DNA of 64,000 nt, taken from assembly GCA_024703855.1 (NCBI GenBank), contig CP087965.1, positions 1,248,001 through 1,312,000 on the forward strand, given 5' to 3'. Numbering within the stretch: the stretch's first letter is position 1; each line of letters starts with the position of its first letter. Below, piece by piece: positions 1 through 9,788 of the stretch. The notes beneath the pieces were generated by a model. It saw only the letters and a list, made by a program, of their open reading frames with translations. It ran no database searches and was not told the origin of the DNA. Both the position numbers and the translations under genes were made by a program. The stretch comes from Polaromonas sp. P2-4. Its GTDB lineage: Bacteria; Pseudomonadota; Gammaproteobacteria; Burkholderiales; Burkholderiaceae_C.

Positions 1-1165
1 CGGCAAAGACATCGTGACCTTTCACACCCTGTTCTGGCCCGCCATGCTGCATTTCAGCGGCCGCAAGACGCCCGACAACGTGTTTGTGCATGGGTTTCTG
101 ACCGTCAACAACGGCGAGAAGATGAGCAAAAGCCGCGGCACCGGGCTGGACCCGCTCAAGTACCTGAGCCTGGGCATGAACCCCGAATGGCTGCGCTACT
201 ACCTGGCCGCCAAGCTCAATGCGCGCAATGAGGACATTGACTTCAATGCCGAGGACTTCATGGCGCGGGTCAACAGCGACCTGGTGGGCAAGTACATCAA
301 TATTGCGAGCCGTGCGGCGGGTTTCATCAGCAAGCGCTTTGCCGGCCAACTCGGCGAGGTGTCCGCCGATGGCACTGCGCTGCTGGCCAGCTTGCGCGAG
401 CAGAAAGACAGCATTGAACAGCTCTATGAAAGCCGCGAATTTGCCAAGGCCCTGCGCGAAACCATGTTGCTGGCCGACCGCATCAATGAATACGTGGACC
501 AGAACAAACCCTGGGTACTGGCCAAGCAGCAAGGCATGGATGCCCGGCTGCACGACGTGTGCACGGTGTGCATCGAGGCCTTCCGCCTTCTGACCATTTA
601 CCTCAAACCGGTGCTGCCTGCCCTGGCTGCCCAGGTTGAAGACTTTCTCAAAACCGGTTCGCAGAGCTTTCAGGATAGCGCGGCCACCCTGGGCAGCGGC
701 CACCTGATCGGTGACTACACACACCTGATGCAGCGCGTCGATGTGAAACAGCTGGATGCGCTGTTTGAAGCGCCTGCCGCACCCGAACCCGAAAAGCTCA
801 CACCTGGCGGCGAAGCACTCGCACCCACCATCACCATCGACGACTTCGCCAAAGTCGACTTGCGCATCGCCAAAATCGTCAACTGCGAGCCGGTTGAAGG
901 CTCGACCAAGCTGCTGCGCATGACGCTGGATGCGGGCGAGGGAAAGATGCGCAATGTCTTCAGCGGCATTGCCTCAGCGTACAAACCCGAAGACCTGATC
1001 GGCAAGCACACGGTGCTGGTCGCCAACCTGGCACCGCGCAAGATGAAATTCGGCATCAGCGAAGGCATGGTGCTGGCCGCCAGCCATGCCGATGACAAAG
1101 TCCAACCGGGGATTTACGTTCTGGAGCCCCTACCGGGCGCAATGCCGGGTATGCGGGTAGGTTAA
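1..1165 (+). CDS. metG: Methionyl-tRNA synthetase, C-terminal part (5' end outside window)
   Basis: This enzyme charges tRNA-Met with methionine in the cytoplasm. The frame is already open at position 2 and runs for about 387 codons to a TAA at 1163-1165. The KMSKS ATP-binding loop is visible about 40 residues in, within [16 protein letters not shown]. It is followed by the helical anticodon-binding domain. After a linker comes the C-terminal tRNA-binding (Trbp111-like) domain, starting near [17 protein letters not shown], as in long bacterial MetG proteins. No frameshift is seen. A transposase remnant on the other strand begins directly after the stop, so the last few codons could have been altered by that insertion, but the end PGMRVG looks normal. 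Confidence 0.96.
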   Translation, partial: GKDIVTFHTLFWPAMLHFSGRKTPDNVFVHGFLTVNNGEKMSKSRGTGLDPLKYLSLGMNPEWLRYYLAAKLNARNEDIDFNAEDFMARVNSDLVGKYINIASRAAGFISKRFAGQLGEVSADGTALLASLREQKDSIEQLYESREFAKALRETMLLADRINEYVDQNKPWVLAKQQGMDARLHDVCTVCIEAFRLLTIYLKPVLPALAAQVEDFLKTGSQSFQDSAATLGSGHLIGDYTHLMQRVDVKQLDALFEAPAAPEPEKLTPGGEALAPTITIDDFAKVDLRIAKIVNCEPVEGSTKLLRMTLDAGEGKMRNVFSGIASAYKPEDLIGKHTVLVANLAPRKMKFGISEGMVLAASHADDKVQPGIYVLEPLPGAMPGMRVG

Positions 1166-1880
1166 ACCTCGCCCGATCCGGTAACTGGTGGACTGTAACG
1201 ATTGAATCGGGAGTGATGCGCCGTGACGAGTCAAAGTACTTCCACTTCACGGGTTTGGGCTGTTTATTGTAGTGGCGGATATAACGCATGAGTTTTCGCT
1301 TGAGGTCTGGCAACGAAGTAAACACGCCACGGGCGATGACATCGCGCTCGATCTTGGCGAACCACAATTCGACCTGGTTGAGCCAGGACGAATAGGTGGG
1401 CGTGAAGTGCATATGAACGTTGGTATGTTCGGCCAGGAACTCGTCAACGTGCCGTGTCTTGTGCGCCGAGGGGTTATCGGCGATGACGTGAATCTCCTTG
1501 CCCTTGGGTTGGTTGGCCACGATGTCAGTGAGGAAGGCCACGAACTCAGCCGAGGTGTGCCGGGCAGCCGTCTTGCCCAGCACCTCACCGGTCCTGGTGT
1601 TGAAGGCCGCGTACAGCGAGAGCGTGCCGTGGCGGAAATACTCAAAGCCATGGCGCTCGGCACGCCCCGGCGATAGCGGCAACACCTGGGTCCTTGCGAT
1701 CCAGCGCCTGAATCGCCGTTTTCTCATCGACACTGAACACGGCTGCGTTCTGCGGCGGGTTCAGGTACAGCCCGATGACATCAGCAGCCTTGGCCTCAAA
1801 GTCCAGGTCGTTGGAGGCCAGATAGCCTTCCAGGCGGTGCGGTTTGATGCCGCGCTTGGCCCAGATGCGCGATACCGCTT
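1166..1880 (-). pseudogene. IS630-family transposase remnant (N-terminus missing, one frameshift)
   Basis: Read from about 1880 downwards, the protein contains the DDE catalytic region of IS630-type transposases: VFSVDEKTAIQALDRKDP, then HGFEYFRHGTLSLYAAFNT, then HVIADNPSAHKT, then FTPTYSSWLNQVELWF. The three acidic residues (VDEK, DNPSAHK and NQVE) are all present. One extra base near 1687 splits the frame between DRKDP and VLPLSPGRAE. About 100 N-terminal residues, the helix-turn-helix part, are absent, because the similarity stops near 1880. At the other end the frame has no stop of its own and runs antisense into metG, so that end also appears cut. I could not identify terminal inverted repeats. 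It is almost certainly inactive. Confidence 0.85.
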
Positions 1881-1943
1881 AGGGTTGCTCGCGACTGTGA
1901 CTTGGTTTTTAGCACAGCAAGAACCTGTCGGCTGCCTACATGG

Positions 1944-2477
1944 CTATCTCCCACCGGACTTGGTCTGGCGCGGCCGCACCGCGGTTAGGATCCCCCGCAA
2001 AATCTCGATGGGCGGCGGCGGACAGCCAGGCACAGCGACGTCGACAGGGATCACGTTGGCAACGCGACCACAGCTCGCGTAGCTCTCGCCGAAGATGCCA
2101 CCAGTGCACCCGCAGTCCCCCACCGCAACCACGAGTTTCGGCTCTGGCGTCGCATCATAGGTACGCCGCAATGCCTCCTCCATGTGGCGCGATACCGGGC
2201 CGGTCACCAGCAGCATGTCGGCGTGGCGTGGGCTGGCAACGAACTTGATGCCCAGCCCCTCGATGTTGTAGTAGGGGTTGTTGAGCGCGTGGATTTCCAG
2301 CTCGCAACCATTGCACGAGCCGGCATCGACCGCGCGGATGGTCAGCGCCTGACCGAGGATAACCAGGATGTCGCGGTGGATGCGCTCGATCGCGGCGCGT
2401 TCGGCATCGTCGTCAACGCTCGGAGCCGGCTCGGTGACGATGCCGGTGCGGGCGATCTGCTTGAGGATGTGCCACAT
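1944..2477 (-). CDS. hyfI: NuoB/HyfI-like iron-sulfur small subunit of a hydrogenase-4-related complex
   Basis: This subunit carries the proximal [4Fe-4S] cluster in the peripheral arm of group 4 hydrogenases and complex I. The 177-residue protein keeps all four expected cysteines: the GSCNGCELEIHALN motif, GDCGCTGGIFGE and PGCPPPPIEIL. The CxxC spacing is that of hydrogenase small subunits rather than the vicinal CC of NuoB. I chose the ATG at 2475-2477 (MWHILKQIARTG). Its A is also the last base of the upstream large-subunit stop (TGATG), which suggests translational coupling. A longer upstream frame exists but overlaps the large-subunit gene. The gene ends with TAG about 60 bases from the IS630 remnant. 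The protein is shorter than E. coli HyfI, having little beyond the core domain. Confidence 0.88.
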   Translation of the reverse strand: MWHILKQIARTGIVTEPAPSVDDDAERAAIERIHRDILVILGQALTIRAVDAGSCNGCELEIHALNNPYYNIEGLGIKFVASPRHADMLLVTGPVSRHMEEALRRTYDATPEPKLVVAVGDCGCTGGIFGESYASCGRVANVIPVDVAVPGCPPPPIEILRGILTAVRPRQTKSGGR

Positions 2478-4022
2478 CAGAGATCGTGCCCCGAATAGCT
2501 GAGATTGAAGGACTTGTTGATCAGCGGAAAATCCGGAACGATGTTGCCGATGATGGCATGCTCGAGCACCGGCCAGTTCTGCCACGACGGGTCGTGACAG
2601 TGGCAGCGCACGATCCGGCCATCCCCCCCATCTCGAGTGCGACGAAAACCTCGCCGCGCCAGCCCTCCACCCAGCCCGCCCCCATGGATGGCACAGCCGG
2701 TGGCAGCAGGTCGACATGTGTGGCATCGCCCGGCAAGCCGGCGCAAATGGCGCGGATGAGTCTCAGCGACTCGAACGTCTCTTCGAAGCGCACCGTCACG
2801 CGCGGCGACATCGCCGTTGCGGTGCGTGGCCATCGCGACCTCGAACCGGTCGTAGGGCGCCCATTCATGGTCGCAGCGCAGGTCGGCCGTCTGACCGCTG
2901 GCACGCCCTGCCAGACCCGTGAGACCGAGTTGAGCGGCGAGTTGAGGCGTCACCCGCCCGGTGGTGAGCAAGCGGTCTTGCAGGCCCGCATGTTCGTCGT
3001 ACACGACCTTCAGCGCGCACGTCCCGCTCGATGTCGTCGCACTGCTTGCGCAAGCGGTCCAGCATCGATGGCACAAGGTCGACCGCGACGCCTCCAGGCA
3101 TCACCGCGTCCATCATGAAACGGTGGCCGAAAGCCTCTTTGGACAAGCGCTGCCAATCCTCGCGCAGGCGCGAGAACTGTGCCAGACCGAAGGCCAGCGC
3201 CGCGTCGTTACCCAGGGCGCCGAGGTCGCCCAGGTGGTTGGCCACGCGCTCGCGCTCCAGCATCAGCGCACGCAACCAGGTCGCCCTGGCCGGGATCTCG
3301 CTGCCCCAGGCCGATTCGAGCGCCATGCAATAGGCCCAGGCATAAGCCACCGTCGAATCGCCCGACACGCGGCCAGCGAGCCGGTGGCCTTCGATCGGCG
3401 CCAGTTCGGTGAAGCGGCGCTCGATGCCCTTGTGCGTGTAGCCCAGACGCTCTTCCAGCCGAAGTACCTTCTCGCCGACCACCGAGAAACGGAAGTGGCC
3501 AGGCTCGATGATGCCGGCATGCACCGGGCCGACGGCGATCTCGTGCACCCCGTCGCCTTCGACGCACACGAAGGGGTAATCGGCGGGCAGCGTGCCGGCG
3601 CTCGCAGCCTTCGGTTCGGCATGGTGTTGCAGTGGAGGCCATCCGGGCGACCACATGCCATGGTCCAGCCACGGGCGGCCGTCGCGGCTGCCGTCGGCAT
3701 GCAGGCCCGACAGGTCGGCCATGGCGCGCTGCATCTGGCCCGCACACGGGAACGCGGACGACAGATCGGGAAAGCCCCGTGTCGCATCGTCGAGCGGCAG
3801 TTCGAGCCAGACCAGCCCCTCGAATACGGCATAGGCCGCACAGGCCGCCATGGCGCCGCCGCCGGCCCGGCGGTCCACGCCCCAAACCGAAACCAGTCGC
3901 CCGCCGGTGTCCGCGATAGTGCGTGCCGCGGCGCTCCAGGCGTCGCGACGGACCTTTCCCTGCCACATCGGCAGGGGCGCAGGCAAGCGCCGCAGGTCGA
4001 GTCCGAGGTCCGACAGCGCCAT
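2477..4022 (-). CDS. hyfG: NuoCD/HyfG-like large subunit lacking the NiFe ligands (three frameshifts)
   Basis: This is the large-subunit homologue of group 4 hydrogenases. A NuoC-like N-terminal domain (about residues 1-150) is followed by a NuoD/HycE-like domain with VGPVHAGIIEPGHFRFSVVG and RLGYTHKGIE. The frame shifts near 3020, 2810 and 2630; joined, the product is about 514 residues. Where HycE/HyfG carry the first nickel-binding motif (RxCGxC) this protein reads GRVSGDSTVAYAWAY. Where the C-terminal DPCxxC motif should be it reads HCHDPSWQNWP. Both cysteine pairs are therefore missing. That fits the energy-converting hydrogenase-related (Ehr) group and not a working hydrogenase. It starts 4 bases after the hyfF-like stop and overlaps the next start by one base. 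The shifts look like assembly errors, because the protein sequence is continuous across frames. Confidence 0.85.
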
Positions 4023-4026
4023 ACGG

Positions 4027-5487
4027 TCAGTTTCCCAACATGGCGGCCGCCTGCCGGTACCAGGCGTTGAGATAAGGCGGGATGTACAGGCCCAGCATCA
4101 GCCCGAGCGCCAGGTGAGCAAACACCGGGATCAGTGCCGGCGGATGCGCCAGGGGCTTGACGTTGGTCTCGCCGAACACCATCGGCTGGATTCGGCTGAA
4201 GACCGATGCAAATGCCAGGCCCAAAGCGATCAACAGGAACGGCGTCGCCCAGGGCTGCTCGCGCATCGCGGTCGTGACGATCAGGAACTCGCTGGCGAAG
4301 ACCCCGAATGGCGGCATGCCCAGGATGGCCAGCGATCCGAGCATCAGGCCCCAGGCAACCGTCGGGCTGACCTTGATCAGCCCGCGGATGTTTTCCATGA
4401 TCTGCGTACCGGCCTTCTGCGTGGCGTGGCCGACGGCAAAAAGATCGCGGACTTGATCAGTGAATGCACCGTCATGTGCAGCAGCCCGGCGAAGTTGGCG
4501 ATCGGCCCGCCCATGCCGAAGGCGAAGGTCATCATCCCCATGTGTTCGATGGACGAATAGGCGAACATGCGCTTGACGTCCTTCTGCCGGATCAGGAAGA
4601 ACACCGCCGCCACCACCGACAGCAGACCGAAGCCCATCATCAGCCGGCCGGCCAGATGACTGTGCAGCGCGCCGTCCGTCAGCACCTTGCAACGCAGGAT
4701 CGCATAGAGCGCCACGTTCAGCAGCAGGCCCGACAACACGGCCGACACCGGCGTGGGCCCCTCGGCATGGGCGTCCGGCAGCCAGTTGTGCAGCGGCACC
4801 AGGCCAACCTTGGTGCCGTAGCCGATGAACAGGAAGGCGAAGGCCAGCGTGATGATGTTCGGGTCGAGCTGGCCCTTCACCGCATCGAGGTTGGTCCAGA
4901 GCAAGGCACCGCCCTCGGGGCCGATGACCTTCTCGGCCGCCATGTAGAGCAGCACCGTGCCGAACAGCGCCTGGGCGATACCCACGCCGCACAGGATGAA
5001 GTATTTCCACGCGGCCTCCAGGCTCGCCGCGGTGCGGTAGACGCTGACCAGCAGCACGGTGGTCAGCGTGGCGGCCTCCATCGCGACCCAGAGAATGCCC
5101 ATGTTGTTGGTCGTCAGCGCCAGCAGCATCGTGAAGCTGAACAGCTGGTACATGCTGTGGTACAGGCGCAGGCGCGGCGGGGTCATCTTGCCGTGGTCTT
5201 GCTCCACCCGCATATAGGGCCGCGAGAAGATCGAGGTGGTGAAGCCGACGAACGCGGTCAGCGAGACGAGAAAGACGTTCAGCGCATCGATGTAGAACTC
5301 ATTGCCCCACACCAGCAGCGGCCCGCCTTCGATGATCTGCATCGTGAGCACGCAAGCGGCGAAAAAGGTACCCAGGCTGAAGGCGACGTTGACGTCGCGC
5401 GTTGTCGTGGTGGCCGACCAGCGCCAGCACCAGTCCGCCGGCAAGCGGTGTTGCGAGGAGGAAGGCCAGGGCAAGCATCTCAGTCAT
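4027..5487 (-). CDS. hyfF: HyfF/NuoL-type antiporter-like membrane subunit (two frameshifts)
   Basis: This is a polytopic proton- or cation-translocating subunit of the NuoL/M/N and MrpA/D type. Reconstructed from three frame segments (shifts near 5398 and 4440), it is about 486 residues, close to E. coli HyfF. Typical family stretches are GILWVAMEAATLTTVLLVS, GYGTKVGLVPLHNWLPDAHA, PTPVSAVLSGLLLNVALYAI and KRMFAYSSIEHMGMM, carrying the conserved lysines and glutamate of the channel half-domains. The start MTEMLALAFLLATPLAGG at 5485-5487 overlaps the upstream hyfE-like stop as ATGA. The shift at 4440 is a missing T in a T run, which is easily explained by sequencing error. Confidence 0.87.
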
Positions 5488-6143
5488 CCTTGAGTTTTTT
5501 CGAGGTGGCTGATGTCCAGGCTGTCGAACTGCTCGCGGATCTGGAACATGAACACACCCAGGATCAGCACGCCGATCAGCACATCCAGCGCGATGCCAGA
5601 GCTCCACCACCATCGGCATGCCGTAGGTGGCCGAGGTGGCGGCAAAGAACAGGCCGTTTTCCATCGCCAGGAAGCCGATCACCTGCGGCACCGCCTTCGC
5701 ACGCGTGATCATCATCAGGAAGGACAGCAGCACGCAGGCCAATGCGATGCCCAGCGTGCCGCTGGCCAGCGCCGACGACAGTCGCGCGATCGGCATCGCG
5801 AGGTCGAACGCGAAGATCACGACCCCGATACCGATCAGCATGGTCGTCGGTATATTAATCAGTGTCTCGACGTCCCAGCGGATGTTGAGCCGGTCAATGA
5901 GGCGGTGCAGCAGGTACGGGATCAACAGCACCTTGAGCACGAAAGTCACGCCGGCCGAGATGTACAGGTGCGGCTGGTTCGTTACGTAGCCGACCACGCC
6001 AGTCGCTAGCACCAGCGTCGCGCCCTGCATAGTGAACAGGTGAATCAGCGACAGGATGCGCCGCTGCTGCTGATCATCGCGAACGCGAGCATCAGCAGCA
6101 CCGCGCCGAGCAGATTGACAAACTGGGTCAGCAAGGCGCTCAT
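5484..6143 (-). CDS. hyfE: HyfE-like membrane subunit (two frameshifts)
   Basis: This small integral membrane subunit of hydrogenase-4-type complexes corresponds to the NuoK-like part. The start is ATG at 6141-6143 (MSALLTQFVNLLGAVLLML). The frame shifts near 6063, before MQGATLVLATGVVGYVTNQP, and near 5603, before GIALDVLIGVLILGVFMFQI. Joined it gives about 219 residues, matching HyfE (about 216). Several hydrophobic segments are visible, including FVLKVLLIPYLLHRLID and IALACVLLSFLMMI. The stop overlaps the hyfF-like start as ATGA. About 80 bases of GC-rich repeat-like sequence separate it from the hyfC-like gene. Confidence 0.84.
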
Positions 6144-6224
6144 CTCAGTACCCGCCCGGCCGCGCCAAGGGCAATGAGCCTCCCCTTGGGGGGCAGCGAA
6201 TGGAATGGGCTTGGGGGCATTGCG

Positions 6225-7170
6225 TCATTGCCCGAGTAGCAGTTGCACCAGCATCCCGATCACCGCCAGCAGGAAGGCGGTGGCCAGGAACTCGGGGACG
6301 CGGAAGATGCGCATCTTGGCGGAGAACGCTTCCAGCGCGGCAAGCAGGAAGCCACCGATGGCGAGCTTGAGCACCAGCGCGGGCAGTGCCAGCAGCATCG
6401 CCAGCGGGGCCTGGGCCTCGGCCACGCCCCAGGGGAAGAACAAGGCCAGGCCAATGCAGGAATAGGCGAACAGCTTCAGGCTGGCCGCCCACTCGATCAG
6501 CGCCAGGTGGCGGCCCGAGTATTCCAGGATGAGCGCCTCGTGGATCATCGTCAGTTCCAGGTGCGTGGCGGGGTTGTCGACCGGCACGCGCGTTCTCCGC
6601 CAGCGACACCATCGTGAATGCAACACCGGCAAATGCCAGGCCAGGGTAGATCGCCAGTTCGCGATGGGCGAGCGTCTCGACGATGGTGGTGAGCGAGGTC
6701 GATTTTGAAATGAGCGATGCCGAGAACAGCACCATCAACAGGGCCGGCTCGGCCAAGAAACCGATCAGCATCTCGCGCCGCGCACCCATCGTTCCGAAGG
6801 CCGTGCCGATGTCCATTGCGGCCAGCGAGATGAACACGCGCGCCAGCGCAAACAGGCCGACCAGCGCGATCGCATCGGCCGCCGTCGCCAGTGGCAGGTC
6901 GGTGGAGACGGTGGGGATGATCGAGCATGCCAGCACCATGCAGCCAAACACCACGTAAGGCGCGGTGCGAAACAGGCGCGACGCGTTGTCGGCCACCATT
7001 GATTCCTTGTTGAACAGCTTGTGCAGCATCCGGTAGGGTTGCCAGAGACTGGGCGCAGATTTGTTCTGCAGCCAGGCACGCCACTGGTTGACCCAGCCAG
7101 TCAGCATCGGCGCAATCGAGATCGCGAGGACGATCTCGAGCAACTGCGACAGAAAGCCGGCGAAGGTCAT
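6225..7170 (-). CDS. hyfC: HyfC/NuoH-like membrane subunit (one frameshift)
   Basis: This is the NuoH/HycD-type subunit that links the peripheral arm to the membrane arm. It starts with MTFAGFLSQLLEIVLAISIA and includes the loop segment APSLWQPYRMLHKLFNKES and RREMLIGFLAEPALLMVLFS, both typical of HycD/HyfC. The frame shifts near 6593, in SLAENAR just before VPVDNPATHLELTMIHEAL. That motif, with conserved acidic residues, is characteristic of the family. Joined length is about 315 residues, as in E. coli. It ends with AVIGMLVQLLLGQ. A GC-rich spacer of about 60 bases separates it from hyfB. Confidence 0.87.
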
Positions 7171-7231
7171 GTCTGCCCCCTGGGCGCTGCGCGCCCGGCC
7201 TCCGAGAGGCGCAGTACTGCCTGGGACCGCC

Positions 7232-9254
7232 TCATCGCATCACCGCCAGCAGCGTGGCGATCAGGGTAAGGAAGCTATACAGCAGGTACACCGCGATGCG
7301 CCCCTGCTGCATCAGGCCGATCAATCGCGCGAGATACCCTGACAGGTCGGCAATCGGTACATACAGCCAGCGCCAGAAGTGATCCTCGACCGTGACGCGA
7401 TACCGCGGCTGTTTGTCGAAAGGCGACGGCAGGTCACGCTGCATCCGGAAGAAGGGCTCGAAGATCTGGCGGATCGGCTGGCCAAAGCCCTCCGCCGTAT
7501 CCTGCATGCGCGCTGCCCCACGGGAAGCCGCAGGCCCAAGGCAGGCCGCGACGCACCCGCCCGTGGTAAAACCAGCGCACCAGCAGGTAAGCCAGTGCGA
7601 AGCTGCCCAGGATGCCGAGCAGGAAAATCACCGGCCCGTAGCTCGCCTGTTCGAGACTGTTCGGCGCCAGCAGCCAGCCGCTGGCCGCCACCTTGGCGCC
7701 GAGACCCGACGCGACGAGCTGCTGCGTCACCGGGTCGATCAGTTGAATGAACTGTGTCGGCAGCAAGCCGAGCGCGATGCAGCCGAGCGCCAGCCACACC
7801 ATGCCCGCGATCTCCCAGGGGCCGGCGTCGTGGGCGCCCGCCAGCTTGTCCTCGCGCGGCTGGCCGAGGAAGATCACACCGAAGAACTTGACCATCGTGT
7901 AGCCGGCCAGTGCCGCGACCAGGGCGATCGTCGCGGCGACCACCGGGATCAGCATGGTCAACAGCGGCAATGGCAGGCCCGGCGTGAACAGGAAGCTCTG
8001 CAGCAGTAGCCACTCCGACACGAACCCGCCCAGTGGCGGCAGGCCGGCGCTGGCCAGCACGCCAACCAGTGTCAGCCAGCCGACCCAGGGCATGGTGCGG
8101 ATCAGTCCGCCCAGCTTGCCGAGGTTTCTCTCGGAAGTGGCGTGCAGAACGCTACCGGTGCCGAGGAAGAGCAGGCTCTTGAAGCAGGCATGGCTTGCGA
8201 CGTGATAGAGGGTCGCCGTCAAGGCCAGTGCGGCCATCGGCTTCATGCCGTAGGCTGAAAAAATCAGCGTCAGGCCCATGCCGACGAACAGCAAGCCCAT
8301 GTTCTCGATCGACGAATAGGCCAGCAACCGCTTCATGTCGGTCTGTACCGCCGCGAAGACCACGCCGAACAGGGCGGTTGCCAACCCGGCGGCCAGCAAC
8401 AGCCCGCCCCACCACCATAGACGCATATGCAGCAAGTCGAAAGACACGCGCAACAGACCGTAGATGGCCGTATTGAGCATGACACCGCTCATCAGGGCCG
8501 ACACCGGCGAGGGTGCAGCCGGGTGGGCCTCCGGCAGCCATACATGCAAGGGCAGGATGCCGGCCTTGGCGCCGAAGCCAAACACGGCGAGCAGGAAGCC
8601 GACCGAGGCCCATAAAGGTGTCAGGGCCTGCGCCCGCATGTTGGCGAAGGTGTAGTCGCCGGTGTTGGCCTGCAGCACGCCGAAGCACAGCAGGATGGCG
8701 ATCGCGCCGATGCGCGCCATCGTGATGTAGAGGTAACCGGCGCTGCGCACCTCTGGGATGCGGTGGTTCGCGGTCACCAGGAAGAACGAGGACAGCGCCA
8801 TCGTCTCCCACATCACCATGAACGAGTAAGCGTCGTCGGCCAGCACGACTCCCGCCATGCTGACCAAGAACACATGGTACTCCAGGCACAACAGGCCTGG
8901 CGGCGTGCCTTCGCCCTTGCGGAAGTAGCCTGCCGCGAATGTGGAGATGCCGGCCGACGCTGCGCCGATCACCATCAGGAAGTAGGCGGAAAGATTGTCC
9001 AATCGCAGATGGAATGGCAACGCCGGCAGGCCGATGGGCAGCACGGCGACTTCAGGCGTGCCAAGCACAGCGCCGAGGGCCAAACCGAAAAGCGCCAGCC
9101 CGAGCAAGCCGCCGACCGGGAAAAGTACGCGGGACACCAGGGCAAGACGACGCAGGGCGATGACCCCTGCGGCTCCCACGATCAGCCAGCCCAGCATGAC
9201 CACAAGCATCCAGTCGAGGATGAACCATTGCGCGACGAGGAGCAGGCTACTCAT
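7232..9254 (-). CDS. hyfB: HyfB/NuoL-like antiporter-type membrane subunit (one frameshift)
   Basis: This large polytopic membrane subunit is homologous to HyfB/HycC and NuoL. The reading frame is continuous for about 575 residues and then shifts near 7523, between the CGFP motif and GAARMQDTAEGFGQPIRQIF. The tail then runs to LIATLLAVMR. The total is about 674 residues, against 672 in E. coli HyfB. Conserved parts include MVMWETMALSSFFLVT, LPLHVWLPEAHPAAPSPVSA, LMSGVMLNTAIYGLLR and YSSIENMGLLFVGMG. The start ATG at 9252-9254 follows the stop of the upstream ribbon-helix-helix gene by 4 bases, so the two are very probably co-transcribed and perhaps translationally coupled. Confidence 0.9.
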
Positions 9255-9258
9255 GTAC

Positions 9259-9540
9259 TCATGACCCAGGCCGGCGCGCTACACGTCGCTTCACAGGAGG
9301 TGGTTTATCGCGCGCCAGAGCTGGCTTCATCAAAGCGGGCGTAACACCATCAACCGGCTCGGAGTCGTCCACATGCACCCCACTCGGCACGTACTGGACA
9401 CCATGCTGCGCGAGGTAGTCGTGGATAAGCTGTCGCACCACTTGCGATGCCGTCAGATCCTGTTGCGCGCAAAGGCGCTCCAGGGCCGCCTTCTTGTTCG
9501 GATCATTGAGCAGCGTTAGCCGTGCGGTCTTGAGCTCCAT
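9259..9540 (-). CDS. Small ribbon-helix-helix-like protein at the head of the hyf-like operon
   Basis: This is a 93-residue protein if the ATG at 9538-9540 (MELKTARLTLLNDPNKKAAL) is used. An upstream ATG would add 19 residues with poor composition. The first 48 residues look like a MetJ/Arc/CopG-type ribbon-helix-helix fold: a short beta strand (KTARLTLL), helix 1 (NKKAALERLCAQQ), a turn, and helix 2 (TASQVVRQLIHDYLAQHGV). The remaining 45 residues are polar, end in a basic segment and have no recognised domain. A DNA-binding regulator of the operon is the natural guess from the fold and position, but this is inference. Its stop lies 4 bases before hyfB. Confidence 0.65.
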   Translation of the reverse strand: MELKTARLTLLNDPNKKAALERLCAQQDLTASQVVRQLIHDYLAQHGVQYVPSGVHVDDSEPVDGVTPALMKPALARDKPPPVKRRVARRPGS

Positions 9541-9788
9541 ACATCCTCGGCATGACAATGCGATGATTACGTGCGTCACATCGTACATGAATGCCATACG
9601 ATCAACAAACGCCTAGCGCCGCTGGTCTTTCAGCGCCAGACGGATGCGATTGAATGTCGGAAGAAGATGCGTACGCACAGCGTTTCGTAGACGAATGGTC
9701 ACAGGTGTCGGTGGTACTCAAGACGGTCTGACATGAATGGCTCGAATGGATGGGTGGAATAGCGTCGTCGCGCAAAGAATTGCCGGAA
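9541..9788. other. Intergenic region, probable promoter region of the RHH-hyf operon
   Basis: There are 248 bases between the ribbon-helix-helix gene and the chimeric malic-enzyme gene; both are transcribed leftwards. The operon promoter should lie here. I could not fix a convincing -35/-10 pair or an operator by eye. A possible plus-strand mini-frame of 25 codons (9654-9731) has no supporting features. Confidence 0.4.

Noticed and set aside
1056..1733. A complete IS630 transposase overlapping the metG end
   Set aside because: The similarity ends near 1166; the rest is antisense metG read-through, and the N-terminal third is missing.
1944..2726. A longer 260-residue small subunit
   Set aside because: The extra N-terminal part overlaps the large-subunit gene and has no family similarity; the ATG at 2477 fits the coupling to the upstream stop.
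2961..4070. Long plus-strand frames opposite the hyf genes and elsewhere (for example 4464-5708, 8763-9344, 21788-22750)
   Set aside because: They are antisense shadows typical of GC-rich DNA, rich in Arg, His and Gln and without any domain.
1944..9254. Calling the cluster a functional hydrogen-evolving formate hydrogenlyase
   Set aside because: The large subunit lacks both nickel-binding cysteine pairs, and there is no formate dehydrogenase or maturation gene in the window.
9654..9731. A 25-codon frame upstream of the ribbon-helix-helix gene
   Set aside because: No ribosome site, no homology and no overlap with other genes; likely chance.
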